Source: Rubrivivax sp.
Lineage (GTDB): Bacteria; Pseudomonadota; Gammaproteobacteria; Burkholderiales; Burkholderiaceae_C
Direction of reading: 5' to 3'
NCBI GenBank assembly: GCA_030693565.1
Contig: JAUYAJ010000605.1
Span: forward strand, 1-8,122
DNA: 8,122 bases
Position numbers and translations under genes: made by a program. Every line of letters begins with the position of its first letter. The stretch's first letter is position 1. Below are positions 7,136-8,122 of the stretch, in pieces. Below the pieces are notes generated by a model, which made no database searches, was not told where the DNA came from, and worked only from the letters and a program-made list of their open reading frames with translations.

Positions 7136-8122
7136 ATGGACGGCGTCGCCCGCGGCACCCTGGTCAACCTGGCGACGCGCACCGGCGCGGTGGCGGCGGT
7201 GCTGCTGATCACCGCCTTCACCGCCCGCATGGGCGCCGAGACGCAAGGCCTGTTTGCGCTGTTCACCAGCGTCGAAGGCGTGCTCGTCGCCTTGTTCTCG
7301 GGCTTTGGCATCGCGCTGGCGCGCCGCGTTTCGCACCACGGCGAGCAGCCACGCGCACTGGTGGCAGCCACCGTCTTGGCCTGCGTCGGCCTCGGTGCAC
7401 TGGCCGGGCTGGCGCTGTGGGGTTTTGCGCTCGCCGGGCCGCCGGCCTATGCCACGCTGTGGCTGCTGGCGCTGGCCGCGCCGCTGCTGCTGCTGGCGCC
7501 CAACCTGGCCGGCATCTGGCTGGGCGAAGGGCGCATGGGGCCGATGGCGCGGCTGACGCTGGCGCCGCCGCTGCTGACACTGCTCGCACTGGCGCTGCTC
7601 TTGGCAATCGGCCAGCCGCAACTGCCCGAAGTGCTGGGCGCCTGGGTCGGCGCCAAGGTGCTGGTCGGCGTGCTGCTGCTGGCCGTGCTGTGGCGTGGCG
7701 CCCGCCTGGCGGCGCCTGATTTCGGCGCCTTGCGCGCCGAGCTGCCTTTCATCGCCACCATCGCCAGCGCCAACCTGGTCAGCTTGCTGAACTACCGCGT
7801 CGGCCTGTTCGTCGTCGAGCGCCAGCTCGGGCTCGCAGCCACCGGCATCTATTCGATCGCGGTGGTGGTGGCCGAACTGCTGTGGTTCGTCTCGTCGTCG
7901 CTGACGCAGGCCGCCTACAGCCGCATCGGCACGCCCGACCGCACGCTGGCGGCAGCGACCACGCTGCGCGCCGTGCACCTGAGCCTGGCCGCCTTGCTGG
8001 CCGCCGCGCCGTTGCTGTGGCTGGCGGCCTGGGCGCTGCTGCCCTGGCTGCTGGGGCCCGACTACGCCGCCAGCCTGCTGCCGCTGACGCTGCTGCTGCC
8101 CGGCGTGTTGCTGTTCGGAGGC
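7136..8122 (+). CDS. Polysaccharide flippase, Wzx/MOP superfamily (cut by window edge)
   Basis: An open frame of 329 codons running off the right end with no stop. It is very hydrophobic, with about ten predicted membrane segments, for example near 17-31, 40-62, 74-100, 106-130, 139-159, 166-186, 204-227, 234-256 and 280-305. Features of the oligosaccharide flippase family include GAETQGLFALFTSVEGV (33-49) after the first helix, NYRVGLFVVERQLG (219-232) and TGIYSIAVVVAELLWFVSSS (236-255). It would move undecaprenyl-linked repeat units across the inner membrane. Start: ATG at 7136 is preferred; a GTG directly before it (7133) is equally in frame. No Shine-Dalgarno is evident, but wbpE ends 29 bases upstream and coupling is likely. 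Flippases of this type are usually 400-500 residues, so roughly 100 or more C-terminal residues lie outside. It could act on O-antigen or on another exopolysaccharide. Confidence 0.88.
   Translation, partial: MDGVARGTLVNLATRTGAVAAVLLITAFTARMGAETQGLFALFTSVEGVLVALFSGFGIALARRVSHHGEQPRALVAATVLACVGLGALAGLALWGFALAGPPAYATLWLLALAAPLLLLAPNLAGIWLGEGRMGPMARLTLAPPLLTLLALALLLAIGQPQLPEVLGAWVGAKVLVGVLLLAVLWRGARLAAPDFGALRAELPFIATIASANLVSLLNYRVGLFVVERQLGLAATGIYSIAVVVAELLWFVSSSLTQAAYSRIGTPDRTLAAATTLRAVHLSLAALLAAAPLLWLAAWALLPWLLGPDYAASLLPLTLLLPGVLLFGG

Noticed and set aside
7470..8120. Runs of CTG/CTGCTG as a possible simple repeat
   Set aside because: They are leucine codons of the flippase membrane segments, interrupted and in frame, not a tandem repeat.

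Overview
The window is high-GC bacterial chromosome with tightly packed genes. Protein families and base composition suggest a betaproteobacterium, probably Burkholderiales of the Rubrivivax/Leptothrix/Roseateles kind. That placement is inferred from resemblance and no search was run. It holds eight protein-coding genes, two of them cut by the window edges. I see no tRNA, rRNA, CRISPR array, insertion sequence or phage gene. The longest stretch without a gene is the 169-base divergent spacer at 201-369.

Layout. (1) The left edge holds the start of a leftward conserved hypothetical gene (1-200). (2) A rightward enoyl-CoA hydratase gene (370-1158) stands alone between a divergent and a convergent neighbour. 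(3) A leftward unit reads lysS (4279-2768), then a pyridoxamine-phosphate-oxidase-like flavoprotein gene (2766-2212), then a class III nucleotide cyclase with a C-terminal FHA domain (2182-1178). The gaps are 1 and 29 bases, so they are probably co-transcribed. The unit converges on the hydratase gene with only 19 bases between the stop codons. (4) Starting 86 bases from lysS and running the other way is a surface-polysaccharide block: wbpB-like 3-dehydrogenase (4366-5436), wbpD-like N-acetyltransferase (5437-6027), wbpE-like aminotransferase (6009-7106) and a Wzx-type flippase (7136 to beyond 8122). These genes abut or overlap and look like one operon.

How the genes work together. WbpB, WbpE and WbpD are the successive enzymes that turn UDP-N-acetylglucosaminuronic acid into UDP-2,3-diacetamido-2,3-dideoxyglucuronic acid: C3 oxidation, transamination, then N-acetylation. 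The flippase would move the finished lipid-linked repeat unit across the inner membrane. The step before these (WbpA, UDP-GlcNAc 6-dehydrogenase), the optional 2-epimerase (WbpI), and all glycosyltransferases lie outside the window. The block is therefore probably the left end of an O-antigen or exopolysaccharide cluster bordering housekeeping genes.

I found no clearly new biological system. The items most worth a second look are the FHA-cyclase, whose base-recognition residues are not the adenylyl or guanylyl cyclase standard, its place behind lysS, and the compact lysS/wbpB divergent control region with an AT-rich imperfect palindrome.
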